Assembly: GCA_934561115.1 (NCBI GenBank)
Contig: CAKTFS010000008.1
Span: forward strand, 1 to 60,747
Direction of reading: 5' to 3'
Origin: an uncultured Faecalibacterium sp.
GTDB lineage: Bacteria; Bacillota; Clostridia; Oscillospirales; Ruminococcaceae
DNA length: 60,747 nt
Each line of letters opens with the position of its first letter. Positions within the stretch are counted from its first letter, which is position 1. Positions 8,071 to 15,477 of this stretch are shown here, piece by piece. Position numbers and translations under genes: made by a program. Under the pieces are notes generated by a model. That model was not told the DNA's origin, did not search any database, and saw only the letters and a list, made by a program, of their open reading frames with translations.

Positions 8071-8988
8071 TCAGGCCTTGCTCCGCATCAGGCGGCCAAG
8101 GGGTAGCTGCGCCAGCACCACGGCGGCAAACAGCAGCACACAGCCGGAAGATTCCCGGATAGAAAGGTTCTGGTGCAGCAGCAGCCAGCCGCCCAAGGCG
8201 CTGAATACGCTTTCCAGACACATGATCAGGCTTGCCACGGCGGGGTTCAGGTCCCGCTGGCCCAGAATCTGCAGGGTGTAGCCCACGCCGCTGGACATGA
8301 TGCCGCAGTACAGGATGGGCCCGGCGAAGGTGACAAACTCTGCCATGGAAGGCTGTTCGAACAAAAACGCCGCCACGGTGCTTTCCACCGACACCACAAA
8401 AAACTCCACAAGGCTCAGGCGCACGCCGTCCATCTGCGGGGAAAAATGATCCACTGCCATGATCTGGAAGCTGAACAGCACCGCGCACAAGAGCAGCAGC
8501 CAGTCGCTGCTCTGGATGCTGCCAAAGCCGTCCTTCATGCACAGCAGGTACAGCCCCACCACGGCAATGGCCATGCTTACCCACAGCTGCGCGCTGCCCT
8601 TGCGCCCCAGAAACAGGCCGAACACCGGCACCAGCACCACATACATGGCGGTCAGAAAGCCCGCCTTTGCGGTGGAGGGGTCCAGCGTGATGCCCAGCTG
8701 CTGCGCCGCGCTGGCCAAAAACAGCAGGGTGCCGCACACAAGCCCGGCCTTCAGCAGCAACTTGCGCTCGGCTGCGGTCCTGGGTTTGCCGTCCGGCTTG
8801 CCCTGCCGGCGGTGCAGGGCGTCAAACGCCTTGACCGTGGGGATCAGTACCAGAACCGCCATCCAGCTGCGCCCCGCCAGAAAGGAGAACGCACCCATGC
8901 CGGAACCGGCGCTCTGCGCCACAAAGGCTGTGCCCCAGATCATGGCGCACAGCATCAGCAGCATTGAATTTTTCGTCTGGTTCGTCAT
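8071..8988 (-). CDS. EamA/DMT-family transporter
   Basis: 305 residues, ten predicted membrane helices in two five-helix EamA repeats. Opening segment MLLMLCAMIWGTAFVAQSAG and repeat-two SSGVGYTLQILGQRDLNPAVASLIMCLESVFSALGGWLLL are classic for drug/metabolite exporters of the RhaT/YdcZ type. Its ATG overlaps the lipoprotein stop by four bases (ATGA), so the two are translationally coupled. Substrate cannot be told from sequence. Confidence 0.88.
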   Translation of the reverse strand: MTNQTKNSMLLMLCAMIWGTAFVAQSAGSGMGAFSFLAGRSWMAVLVLIPTVKAFDALHRRQGKPDGKPRTAAERKLLLKAGLVCGTLLFLASAAQQLGITLDPSTAKAGFLTAMYVVLVPVFGLFLGRKGSAQLWVSMAIAVVGLYLLCMKDGFGSIQSSDWLLLLCAVLFSFQIMAVDHFSPQMDGVRLSLVEFFVVSVESTVAAFLFEQPSMAEFVTFAGPILYCGIMSSGVGYTLQILGQRDLNPAVASLIMCLESVFSALGGWLLLHQNLSIRESSGCVLLFAAVVLAQLPLGRLMRSKA

Positions 8989-9527
8989 CCGGCAATGCCC
9001 TCCACCTTCAGCAGGCCGTACAGGTAATACCGGCTGGAATCATACGAGATGGTCACGCGGTACTGCGCCGCCGGGTCCAGCCCGGAAATGGTGCAGCGGT
9101 AGTCGGTGCCATCGGTCTTGACGTAGTAGGTGCTGTCCGGCACATACTCTGCGCCGCCATCCACCTTTTTCCACAGAGCCACCTTGAACTTCTGGGTACC
9201 CTCGGCGGTGCCGCAGGCCATGATGTTCAAACTGCCGCCCGGCACGGTAAAGTAGCCGGTGTTGCGGCTCCAGATGCCGTTGAACACCGCGTACAGGCAG
9301 CCGTCTGCGGTAGCGGTGGCATACTTTGCCGAGGCATCCGCAATTCCCTGAATGATCAGCGGGTCGGCGGTGGATTCCGCCCAGCGGGTGGTATCCTCCT
9401 CCTGCACTTCTTCGGAGTGGCCTGTCACCTTCTGCGCCACCTTTTTCAGGGTCTCCTTGCAGCCGGTCAGGCTAAGCACCATCACCGCAGCCAGCAGCAG
9501 TGCCAAAAGCTGTTTTTTCATCTTCAT
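8985..9527 (-). CDS. Putative lipoprotein
   Basis: 180 residues. Lipoprotein signal peptide MKMKKQLLALLLAAVMVLSLTGCKE with lipobox LTGC, so the mature protein should be anchored outside the membrane. The remainder holds a beta-rich domain with GGSLNIMACGTAEGTQKFKVALWKK and ADSTYYVKTDG-like strands; I do not recognise a family. The ATG at 9527 is chosen because AGGAAA sits a few bases upstream; longer upstream starts lack a ribosome site. First gene of a four-gene unit. Confidence 0.78.
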   Translation of the reverse strand: MKMKKQLLALLLAAVMVLSLTGCKETLKKVAQKVTGHSEEVQEEDTTRWAESTADPLIIQGIADASAKYATATADGCLYAVFNGIWSRNTGYFTVPGGSLNIMACGTAEGTQKFKVALWKKVDGGAEYVPDSTYYVKTDGTDYRCTISGLDPAAQYRVTISYDSSRYYLYGLLKVEGIAG

Positions 9528-9596
9528 AGCTTTCCTCATAGAAACAAAGAAACTTTTCTTTTTCGTGCGTCTCTGCCAACGGGCAGATACAGGATA

Positions 9597-9625
9597 AGTA
9601 TACCGCATTTTGCCGCCCTGCACAA
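9597..9625 (-). promoter_or_regulatory. Promoter of the lipoprotein-EamA-YgjP-flippase unit
   Basis: -35 TTGTGC (9620-9625), spacer 17, -10 TATACT (9597-9602) on the minus strand, about 70 bases before the lipoprotein start. Confidence 0.55.
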
Positions 9626-9675
9626 GATACCTGCACTTATTTTGTGCGGTTTGCCGCCTGTTTCTGCACAAATTT

Positions 9676-10959
9676 TCACGTATTCAGCGCCCGCAGCGCT
9701 GCGCACTCGGCCCCGGCCAGCGCGGGAGCCTCCGGCCCGAACAGGCTGCCGTAGCGGTACAGTGCCCAGCCGCCCGCCGCCTGTCCCCGCAGGTCCTCCA
9801 CCTGCGCCGCCAGCACACTGCCGGTGCTCCAGCCGGACACGCTGTCCGGGTTCGCGCCGCCGTCCCCGGTGCCCACCCGGTACGCACCCAGCCCGAAGTA
9901 CAGCGCCACATCCCCCGCCCGGGGGTAGGCAAGCCACGCCGGGACGATGTTTTCAAAGGCAAAGCGGGTGCTGCCGGAGTGCAGGGTAAAGCCGTAGCCC
10001 CAGTACACCTGCGGGCAGAGGTAGTCGATGACCTTCTCCTCCCCGCCCGCCGCCAGCCACGCGGTCACATCGCTGTACTGCTGGTCAAGGTCGTTGTCCG
10101 GGTTGCCCTGCGGGCTGATGCCGAACCGCAATGTGGGGTCTGCCGCCTTTACCGTGCGGTGCACTTGTGCCACCAGTGCGGTGACGTTCTGCCGCCGCCA
10201 CGCGGCAAGGTCGGCTGCGCCGCTTGCCGCAAACTGCGCTGCGTCCACAGCGGCATCGGTGGTGGGGTAAAAGTAATCGTCAAAGTGGATGCCGTCCACC
10301 GGATAGTTCTGCACAAGTTCTGCCACCCCCTGCACCACATAATCTGCGGCGGCGGGCACGGCGGGGTTCAGGTACAGCCCCTCCCCGGCGGTGCACAGCC
10401 AGTCCGGGTGGAGGTTTGCCAGATTATTCTCTGCCAGATTCGGCGGCATAGCCGCCGAGGAGCGCAGGCGGTAGGGGTTGACCCACGCCTCCACCCCGAT
10501 GCCCCGGCGGTGCGCCTCGGTCAGAAAGACATCCAGCGGGTCAAAGCCGGGGGCCTTGCCCTGCACCCCGGTGCACAGATGGCTCCACGGGAACAGGCTG
10601 CTGCGGTACAGCGCATCCCCGAAGGGGCGCACCTGCGCCAGCACGGTGTTCAGCCCCAGCCCGGCACAGTTGTCCAGCAGCTGCACCGCACCGGCGCGGA
10701 AGGTATCCTCGGTGGAAAAATCCAGCAGCACCCAGTCCAGATAACTCACCCACACCGCCCGCCACTCCCCGGCGGGCAGGGCGGGGTTGGGTGCCGGGGG
10801 CGTATCCTGCCCGGAGGCGGCGGCCTTTTCCGCATCGCTTTTCTGCCGCAGATACCACCCCGCCAGCCCACAGGCTGCTGCGCCCGCCCCGGCCAGAAAG
10901 GCACGGCGGCCAAAGCGGCGTTTTGCTTTGGCTTTAGACGTCCTGCGGCGCTGGGTCAC
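9676..10959 (-). CDS. GHL10-type glycoside hydrolase with Tat-like signal
   Basis: 427 residues. N-terminus has RRTSKAKAKRRFGRRAFLAGAGAAACGLAGW, a twin-arginine style signal. The body matches the GHL10/PF02638 TIM-barrel family: WRAVWVSYLDWVLL, NTVLAQVRPFGDALYRS, HRRGIGVEAWVNPYRL, VDGIHFDDYFYPT and a C-terminal GDVALYFGLGAYRVG. Members are envelope-associated hydrolases thought to act on peptidoglycan or glycans. GTG start overlaps the upstream gene's TGA (GTGA). Confidence 0.85.
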   Translation of the reverse strand: MTQRRRTSKAKAKRRFGRRAFLAGAGAAACGLAGWYLRQKSDAEKAAASGQDTPPAPNPALPAGEWRAVWVSYLDWVLLDFSTEDTFRAGAVQLLDNCAGLGLNTVLAQVRPFGDALYRSSLFPWSHLCTGVQGKAPGFDPLDVFLTEAHRRGIGVEAWVNPYRLRSSAAMPPNLAENNLANLHPDWLCTAGEGLYLNPAVPAAADYVVQGVAELVQNYPVDGIHFDDYFYPTTDAAVDAAQFAASGAADLAAWRRQNVTALVAQVHRTVKAADPTLRFGISPQGNPDNDLDQQYSDVTAWLAAGGEEKVIDYLCPQVYWGYGFTLHSGSTRFAFENIVPAWLAYPRAGDVALYFGLGAYRVGTGDGGANPDSVSGWSTGSVLAAQVEDLRGQAAGGWALYRYGSLFGPEAPALAGAECAALRALNT

Positions 10960-11456
10960 AGGGTCTCCTCCTGCGTCTTATACAGGGTAAGCCCCGCCCA
11001 GCCCCGGGCGCAGGTCAGCAGCACGAACATGATATTCGTCCAGAAGGCAAGGCCGCTCATGCCCGCGTACTTGGTCAGCATCCAGAACACCAGCCGCAGC
11101 ACCTCGGCGGCGCTCACCAGCTGCAGCTGCCGCTGGATGGGCTTGCCGCGCTCGTACTCGGTGGCAAGCAGCGCAGGCCACACCAGCGCCGAGCAGATAT
11201 CGCCCGCCCAGCCGCTGGCACCCAACTTGCTGAGCATCAGCACCACGAACACGCCGGTGTAGTTGCGCTTTTCCCTTGCCGGTGCGCCCTTTTGCGCCGC
11301 CAGAAACAGCACCGCGATGCCGGTAAGACAGAACACGACCATTTCCAGCCCGGAAAAATCCATCCCGCCCAGCACGGCAAAGCCGCCCAGCATGGACACT
11401 GCCGCCGCAGCCAGCAAAAAGAAATACCATGTCTTGCGTGTAAATTTAAGCTTCAT
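10956..11456 (-). CDS. Small multi-pass membrane protein
   Basis: 166 residues with about four or five hydrophobic segments (WYFFLLAAAAVSMLGGFAVLGG; MVVFCLTGIAVLFLAAQ; NYTGVFVVLMLSKLG; and two more near the C-terminus). No family recognised. The start at 11456 (MKLKFTRKTWYFF) follows GGGGGAGGG by four bases; an upstream in-frame ATG has no ribosome site and lies over the promoter. Coupled to the GHL10 gene by a four-base overlap. Confidence 0.7.
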   Translation of the reverse strand: MKLKFTRKTWYFFLLAAAAVSMLGGFAVLGGMDFSGLEMVVFCLTGIAVLFLAAQKGAPAREKRNYTGVFVVLMLSKLGASGWAGDICSALVWPALLATEYERGKPIQRQLQLVSAAEVLRLVFWMLTKYAGMSGLAFWTNIMFVLLTCARGWAGLTLYKTQEETL

Positions 11457-11581
11457 GAAGCCCTCCCCCGGGCGTTTGCGCCCGGCCTGCAGAAAAATTA
11501 AAAAAGAATTGTAAATATTATAGCACAAACCCCCGCAGGTTGTGTTACAATAAGGAAAACTCTTTTGGGGGAGGTCTTTCC
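11457..11581. promoter_or_regulatory. Divergent promoter region
   Basis: 125 bases between two outward-reading genes. A consensus TATAAT for the minus strand lies at 11517-11522, and TACAAT for the plus strand at about 11548. No clear -35 for either, and no operator palindrome. Confidence 0.4.
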
Positions 11582-12001
11582 ATGAACGCTGTCGTTTCTG
11601 TCTGTCTTTTAGCCTGCGCGCTGGGCATCATCGTGTACCTGCTCTCCCGGCGGGAGACAAACCGCCGCAGCCAGTACGGCCCCGCCGGCCTGTCCGAGTT
11701 CCGCACCAGCCTTGCGCTGGACGAATGCTTTGACCGTCTGGACACCCACAGCGACACCGACCTCTTTGCCTACGAGTGCCGTCGGGAGAACGACGGCGGC
11801 TTTATGCTGCACCTGACGCTGCACCAGCCCAGCCAGCAGCCGCTGGACACTTTGTACACCCTGCGGCTGGACCCCGGCCGCCAGACCGTGGTGACTTTGA
11901 TCTTTATCCGGGAGGCCTTTGGCTACAAGGAGCCGCTGTTCCCGCCCGCCATGCTGGACGAATTTATGCTGCAAAAGCTGGATGCCCGCCGCACCAAATG
12001 A
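11582..12001 (+). CDS. Single-pass membrane protein of unknown function
   Basis: 139 residues. One N-terminal membrane helix (VVSVCLLACALGIIVYLLS), then a soluble domain of about 110 residues (LSEFRTSLALDECFDRLDTHSDTDLF onward) ending KLDARRTK. Not recognised. Start at 11582 chosen for the GGGGGAGG site nine bases upstream. Next feature downstream is the CAU tRNA. Confidence 0.65.
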   Translation: MNAVVSVCLLACALGIIVYLLSRRETNRRSQYGPAGLSEFRTSLALDECFDRLDTHSDTDLFAYECRRENDGGFMLHLTLHQPSQQPLDTLYTLRLDPGRQTVVTLIFIREAFGYKEPLFPPAMLDEFMLQKLDARRTK

Positions 12002-12017
12002 TTTTTGCGGAAAATGC

Positions 12018-12046
12018 TTTCCTTTTTGCGCAGTTTTTGTTATACT
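12018..12046 (+). promoter_or_regulatory. Possible promoter of the CAU tRNA
   Basis: -10 TATACT at 12041-12046; a weak -35 TTTCCT at 12018-12023 with spacer 17. It starts just after the stop of the preceding gene. Confidence 0.4.
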
Positions 12047-12077
12047 AGTGCGTGTTGCAGCAATGCAGCACCCATAC

Positions 12078-12154
12078 GGGCCAGTAGCTCAGCTGGTCAG
12101 AGCTGGCGGCTCATAACCGCTTGGTCGCGGGTTCAAGTCCTGCCTGGCCCACCA
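12078..12154 (+). tRNA. tRNA with CAU anticodon (probably elongator Met)
   Basis: 77 nt with encoded CCA. Acceptor GGGCCAG pairs CTGGCCC; D-arm GCTC/GAGC; anticodon stem GGCGG/CCGCT around loop CTCATAA; T-arm GCGGG TTCAAGT CCTGC. The CAU anticodon fits tRNA-Met or lysidine-modified tRNA-Ile2; clostridial elongator Met tRNAs share this GGGCC acceptor, which I favour. It is the attachment site of the following island. Confidence 0.92.
12110..12151 (+). repeat. attL: 42-bp direct repeat inside the tRNA
   Basis: From the anticodon loop to the discriminator base of the tRNA. The same 42 bases recur without change at 15159-15200. A typical tyrosine-integrase tRNA attachment core. Confidence 0.88.
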
Positions 12155-12158
12155 AAAA

Positions 12159-12193
12159 AGCACGAAGGTTTCGGCCTTCGTGCTTCTTTTTTG
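12159..12193 (+). terminator. Terminator after the CAU tRNA
   Basis: GCACGAAGG (12160-12168), loop TTTCGG, CCTTCGTGC (12175-12183), then TTCTTTTTT. Confidence 0.85.
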
Positions 12194-12194
12194 C

Positions 12195-12416
12195 TCATTC
12201 GTACAGTTCCTTGCTCATCTGGTTGCGAATCTCTTTGCGCCGCTTGTCATAGACCTGCGTGTAGATTGCAAGGGTGGTACTGGGCTGTGCGTACTTGGAG
12301 CCTTTCTTCTCCAAATTCTTCTGCCAGCTTGCACCCATCAGCTTTTTTCTGGATTTCCACTGTTCGTGATAGGATGCTTGCGACTGTGATGATATTGCCT
12401 TAGCGTAACCGCAGTA
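12195..12416 (-). pseudogene. Probable tyrosine integrase C-terminal remnant
   Basis: An open minus-strand frame without a start runs from the MFS stop to a TGA at 12195. Its last part reads GSKYAQPSTTLAIYTQVYDK then RRKEIRNQMSKELYE. The S-TTLxIYTQV pattern resembles the region after the catalytic His of tyrosine recombinases. The catalytic domain is missing. Location beside attL, where such integrases normally sit, supports the call, but the match is short. Confidence 0.45.
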
Positions 12417-13592
12417 TCAATCATTTTTTGCCATTTTTCGCATTGCAATCAAAGCCGCTAACATAATTAAAGGAAATATGCATCCCGTCAACAACCCCAC
12501 CTGAAGATTATCTCCTGCCTGCTGTGAAAAATATCCCACCATGCTCGGACCAAAAGCACCCCCCATATCTCCAGCTACAGCCAACAGTGCAAACAAGGCT
12601 GTACCTCCTTTTGGAATCCTCGGTACAGTAATGCTGATACTTCCGGGCCACATAATACCAACTGAGAAGCCACATAAGATACATCCAATCAACCCCAAAA
12701 TCGGCATTGCAGATAGACCAGCCAAAAGATAGCTCAATACACAAAGAACTCCCGATACCAGCATAAACTTTGTCAAATCTATCTTTTCACCAAATTTGCC
12801 GTACAGCACACGGGCAATGCCCATTGTGATTGCAAACAAGCACGGACCCGCCAAATCACCAACGGATTTGGCTAATCCTAATGCGGATTCGGCAAAAGCT
12901 GATGCCCACTGAGCCATTGCCATTTCAGAAGCTCCAGCGCAAATCATTAGGATAATTGCAACTCCAAAAATAGGCGTCTTCAGCAATTGGCGCAACGACA
13001 TTCTCTGACTGTCCTCTACCAAATGCTCAATAGGGCAGGTGGCAAAATTGTAAATATTGTACAAAGGAATCATTGCCCACAAACAGGCTAAAATCCTCCA
13101 TTTGTCAATACCAAAAACGGAAAAGAAAATTGTAGAAAGTAAAATCACGCCCACACTGCCCCAGCAGTAAAAGGAATGAAGTAGACTCATCACTTTTTCC
13201 TTATGGTCAAAGGGACAGGCTTCCACAATAGGGCTGCACAACACCTCAACAAGACCACTTCCGAGTGCATAAAAAAACACTCCAATCAGTATTCCGACAT
13301 ACGGAGATATTATATTGGGCAAAACCGCAAGTCCGATCAACCCCAGACCTGCAAACAGCTGAGAAGCCACGATGGATTTTCGGTATCCGATAGAATCCAC
13401 ATATTTTGCACAAATTAAATCTACGCTTAATTGTGTTACATAGAATACTGCGGGAATTAAGGCAATCTGTCCCAGTGAGATGTTGAAATCCGAATGAAAC
13501 GCCAAAAAAAGCAATGGTGCAAAATTAGCTGCGATTGCCTGTGTGATAAATCCGAGATAACAGGCTCTTAATGTCCTTTTATAGTTCTTCAT
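12417..13592 (-). CDS. MFS transporter (island cargo)
   Basis: 391 residues, about 12 membrane helices. The opening KRTLRACYLGFITQAIAANF, VDSIGYRKSIVASQLFAGLG and central FGIDKWRILACLWAMIP fit sugar-porter-like major facilitator proteins of the FucP/NarK-like DHA-type group. Start at 13592 is chosen because AAGGAGAG lies upstream; a further in-frame ATG at 13652 overlaps the divergent promoter. Base composition is much richer in A/T than the core genes, in line with acquisition. Divergent from an AraC regulator that probably controls it; substrate unknown. Confidence 0.85.
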   Translation of the reverse strand: MKNYKRTLRACYLGFITQAIAANFAPLLFLAFHSDFNISLGQIALIPAVFYVTQLSVDLICAKYVDSIGYRKSIVASQLFAGLGLIGLAVLPNIISPYVGILIGVFFYALGSGLVEVLCSPIVEACPFDHKEKVMSLLHSFYCWGSVGVILLSTIFFSVFGIDKWRILACLWAMIPLYNIYNFATCPIEHLVEDSQRMSLRQLLKTPIFGVAIILMICAGASEMAMAQWASAFAESALGLAKSVGDLAGPCLFAITMGIARVLYGKFGEKIDLTKFMLVSGVLCVLSYLLAGLSAMPILGLIGCILCGFSVGIMWPGSISITVPRIPKGGTALFALLAVAGDMGGAFGPSMVGYFSQQAGDNLQVGLLTGCIFPLIMLAALIAMRKMAKND

Positions 13593-13623
13593 AGCACAAC
13601 GCTCTCCTTTCAAACTACATCGA

Positions 13624-13652
13624 ATGATATCATGCTTTTGTTTGGACAGCAA
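13624..13652 (-). promoter_or_regulatory. Promoter of the MFS gene
   Basis: -35 TTGCTG (13647-13652), spacer 17, -10 TATCAT (13624-13629) on the minus strand. Abuts the AraC promoter back to back. Confidence 0.45.
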
Positions 13653-13681
13653 TGGACTTTACCACGTTTTTATTGTATAAT
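13653..13681 (+). promoter_or_regulatory. Promoter of the AraC regulator
   Basis: -35 TGGACT (13653-13658), spacer 17, -10 TATAAT (13676-13681). Confidence 0.5.
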
Positions 13682-13708
13682 ATCACAATACAAAGGAGGG
13701 TGGCATCA

Positions 13709-14602
13709 TTGGCAGACACCAGCGAATTAAAAATCATTACAGATGAAACTCTCATGGAAAAAAGAACCCACGGGCAATCAGCGTTTCCGTTTCAATACTA
13801 TCTGGAAGATATCTGGGACTTCGACTTCCATACAATCGGTTGGCATTGGCATCAGGAAATTGAATTTATATATGTGCAAAGCGGTGAAGTGCAATGTTAT
13901 ATCGGAAAAGATAATTTCTTGTTACCAGCAGGCAGCGGTTTATTTATCAACACGAAAATCATTCATCAATTAACAGCAAAACAAACCACATTGATTCCAA
14001 ATATTGTTTTTTCCCCTTTGCTGTTGGCTTCAGAGGAGAGTTTGATATATCAGCAATATATTAAGCCAGTGCTTACTTCAGATATTGACTTTTTGGTTTT
14101 TGAGCCGTATACCCTGTGGCATAAAGAGATACTTTCTTTACTAAATCAGATATTTGAGACGCAGAAACAAGCAAATTTTAGGGAGCTGACAACCATGCGA
14201 TTGTTGGCAACCATTTGGGAGTTGCTGTACGGAAATATGGAATCCATGTTTCTACAAAGACAAACCGTTAAAAGAAACAGCGATACGTCTCGCCTTCAAA
14301 TGATGATGAGTTTTATTCATAGTCATTATGCCGACCAGATCCAGCTTGATGACATCGCAGATGTTGCCCATGTAAGTAAGAACACTTGTATGCAAATATT
14401 CAAGAATGGTATCCGTCAATCTCCTGTTTCTTATTTGATACAATACAGGCTGAAAAAAGCCGCAAAACTACTGGCAACCACGGAAATGAAGGTTATAACC
14501 ATATCAGAACAATGCGGCTTTCACGATGCGCCTTATTTTTGCCGTAAATTTAAAGAGGTTTACGGGATTTCTCCTATTGAATACAGAAAAAACAACCTCT
14601 AA
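13709..14602 (+). CDS. AraC-family transcription regulator
   Basis: 297 residues. N-terminal cupin sensor (about residues 20-110) with FHTIGWHWHQEIEFIYVQSGE, LPAGSGLFINTKIIHQL. C-terminal double helix-turn-helix (about 195-295) with DDIADVAHVSKNTCMQIFK and the signature ISEQCGFHDAPYFCRKFKEVYGISPIEYRK. TTG start at 13709 is chosen from AGGAGG nine bases upstream; the in-frame ATG at 13652 overlaps the promoter. Divergent from the MFS gene and probably its sugar- or metabolite-responsive regulator. Confidence 0.88.
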   Translation: MADTSELKIITDETLMEKRTHGQSAFPFQYYLEDIWDFDFHTIGWHWHQEIEFIYVQSGEVQCYIGKDNFLLPAGSGLFINTKIIHQLTAKQTTLIPNIVFSPLLLASEESLIYQQYIKPVLTSDIDFLVFEPYTLWHKEILSLLNQIFETQKQANFRELTTMRLLATIWELLYGNMESMFLQRQTVKRNSDTSRLQMMMSFIHSHYADQIQLDDIADVAHVSKNTCMQIFKNGIRQSPVSYLIQYRLKKAAKLLATTEMKVITISEQCGFHDAPYFCRKFKEVYGISPIEYRKNNL

Positions 14603-14670
14603 ATTTACATATCGACAGCAAAACTTATCGCTCCCCAAATTATGCTTGTCATACTCATTCTGCGATACTG

Positions 14671-14805
14671 TTATGAATAAGCCATTTCATGCAAAACAAT
14701 TTCTTCTGCCCGGTTATGGATGTTATTACATCGTTGTACCCATTCCATTTGACAGGTACGCTTTAATACCTCTGTCACGCCCTCGGCAGCTTTCATCTGT
14801 TCCAT
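14671..14805 (-). pseudogene. TnpV-like transposon protein, C-terminal remnant
   Basis: 44 codons ending in a stop at 14671, reading EQMKAAEGVTEVLKRTCQME then WVQRCNNIHNRAEEIV. The EQLKA..QMEWV..MNNIRNRA pattern is that of TnpV proteins carried by clostridial transposons. The N-terminal half is missing; the frame is fused upstream to an unrelated remnant. Confidence 0.5.
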
Positions 14806-14855
14806 GATAGAAGAACAACTCGCCCGACTGCCCATAGAAGTAGTCCAGCGTCATT
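14806..14855 (-). pseudogene. Start of a RepA-type replication initiator, remnant
   Basis: After a strong GGAAGGAGG site and a short 14-codon frame, an ATG opens MTLDYFYGQSGELFFYH, which resembles the first residues of RepA_N/DUF6017 replication initiators of clostridial plasmids and ICEs. It breaks after about 17 codons at the TnpV-like remnant, so a deletion joined the two. Weak because very short. Confidence 0.35.
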
Positions 14856-14989
14856 TGGTGTGGCCTCGGATTTTCAACTGTATGGGTGCGTTCATGTGGA
14901 AAACCTCCTTCCCGATTTCTACAAATGAAAAAGCTCACCTTCCATTTTTGAAAGTGAGCCATGTAAAGCCAAAATGGTAACAGTAAGTG

Positions 14990-15158
14990 TCGAGTTTCGT
15001 AGGTGAAAATTTTCACCTACCGTTTCACCTACAAAGAGCCGTTTTAGAGACAAAAAGATACCAAAAGTTACGTCAAAGTACACAAAAGCACTTTCATAGA
15101 ATTATCAGATAGTCACAAGATTTCACAAGAAAAACGGGATTTCAAAATTAGCGACGTT
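14990..15158. other. A/T-rich non-coding end of the tRNA-Met island with palindrome
   Basis: GTAGGTGAAAATTTTCACCTAC is a perfect palindrome near 14999-15020, followed at once by another TTTCACCTAC. This looks like an iteron or operator cluster of the kind found upstream of plasmid replication genes. No open frame seen. Confidence 0.35.
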
Positions 15159-15200
15159 CTCATAACCGCTTGGTCGCGGGTTCAAGTCCTGCCTGGCCCA
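15159..15200 (+). repeat. attR: second copy of the 42-bp tRNA repeat
   Basis: Identical to 12110-12151. It marks the right end of the island; the original tRNA terminator follows. Confidence 0.88.
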
Positions 15201-15204
15201 TACG

Positions 15205-15236
15205 AAAAAAGACACCCATCCGGGTGTCTTTTTTTG
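15205..15236 (+). terminator. Original tRNA terminator, displaced by the island
   Basis: GACACCC-ATCC-GGGTGTC (15211-15228) followed by a run of T. It would have ended the tRNA before the island inserted. Confidence 0.8.
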
Positions 15237-15243
15237 TATATTA

Positions 15244-15477
15244 GGGCAGGCGGGACTTGAACAGGGCGGCTCTGACAACGCAGTCGGCAGAGTAAGCAAT
15301 CAGCCCAGTGCAACGACGACGACCGCTGCCAGCGGCAGAAACAGGGAGGAATTGTTGGGGCAGCGTTCTGATTTTTCAAAGCCCTGCCAAGGGGCTGTGG
15401 AAAAATCAGCAAACGCAACCCGTTGCTGTTGCTTAGCCCGCGGGTCCCAACCACTAGGAATGTCTACCAAGAAAGAG
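15244..15477 (+). repeat. Family 3 repeat beginning with an inverted tRNA 3' fragment
   Basis: Starts with GGGCAGGCGGGACTTGAAC (15244-15262), which is the reverse complement of the T-arm and acceptor of the CAU tRNA with one change and one deletion. A block from about 15305 (GTGCAACGACGACGACCGCT...) to 15475 (GGAATGTCTACCAAGAAAGA) follows, found again at 45530-45700 with few differences. Confidence 0.7.

Larger units (their letters stand above)
12110..15200. mobile_element. Small degenerate integrative island in the tRNA 3' end
   Basis: About 3.05 kb between the two 42-bp repeats, clearly richer in A/T than its surroundings. Contents: an integrase-tail remnant next to attL, a divergent MFS transporter/AraC regulator pair, remnants resembling TnpV and a RepA-type initiator, and an iteron-like palindrome near 15000. 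No complete integrase remains, so it should be immobile on its own. Confidence 0.8.
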
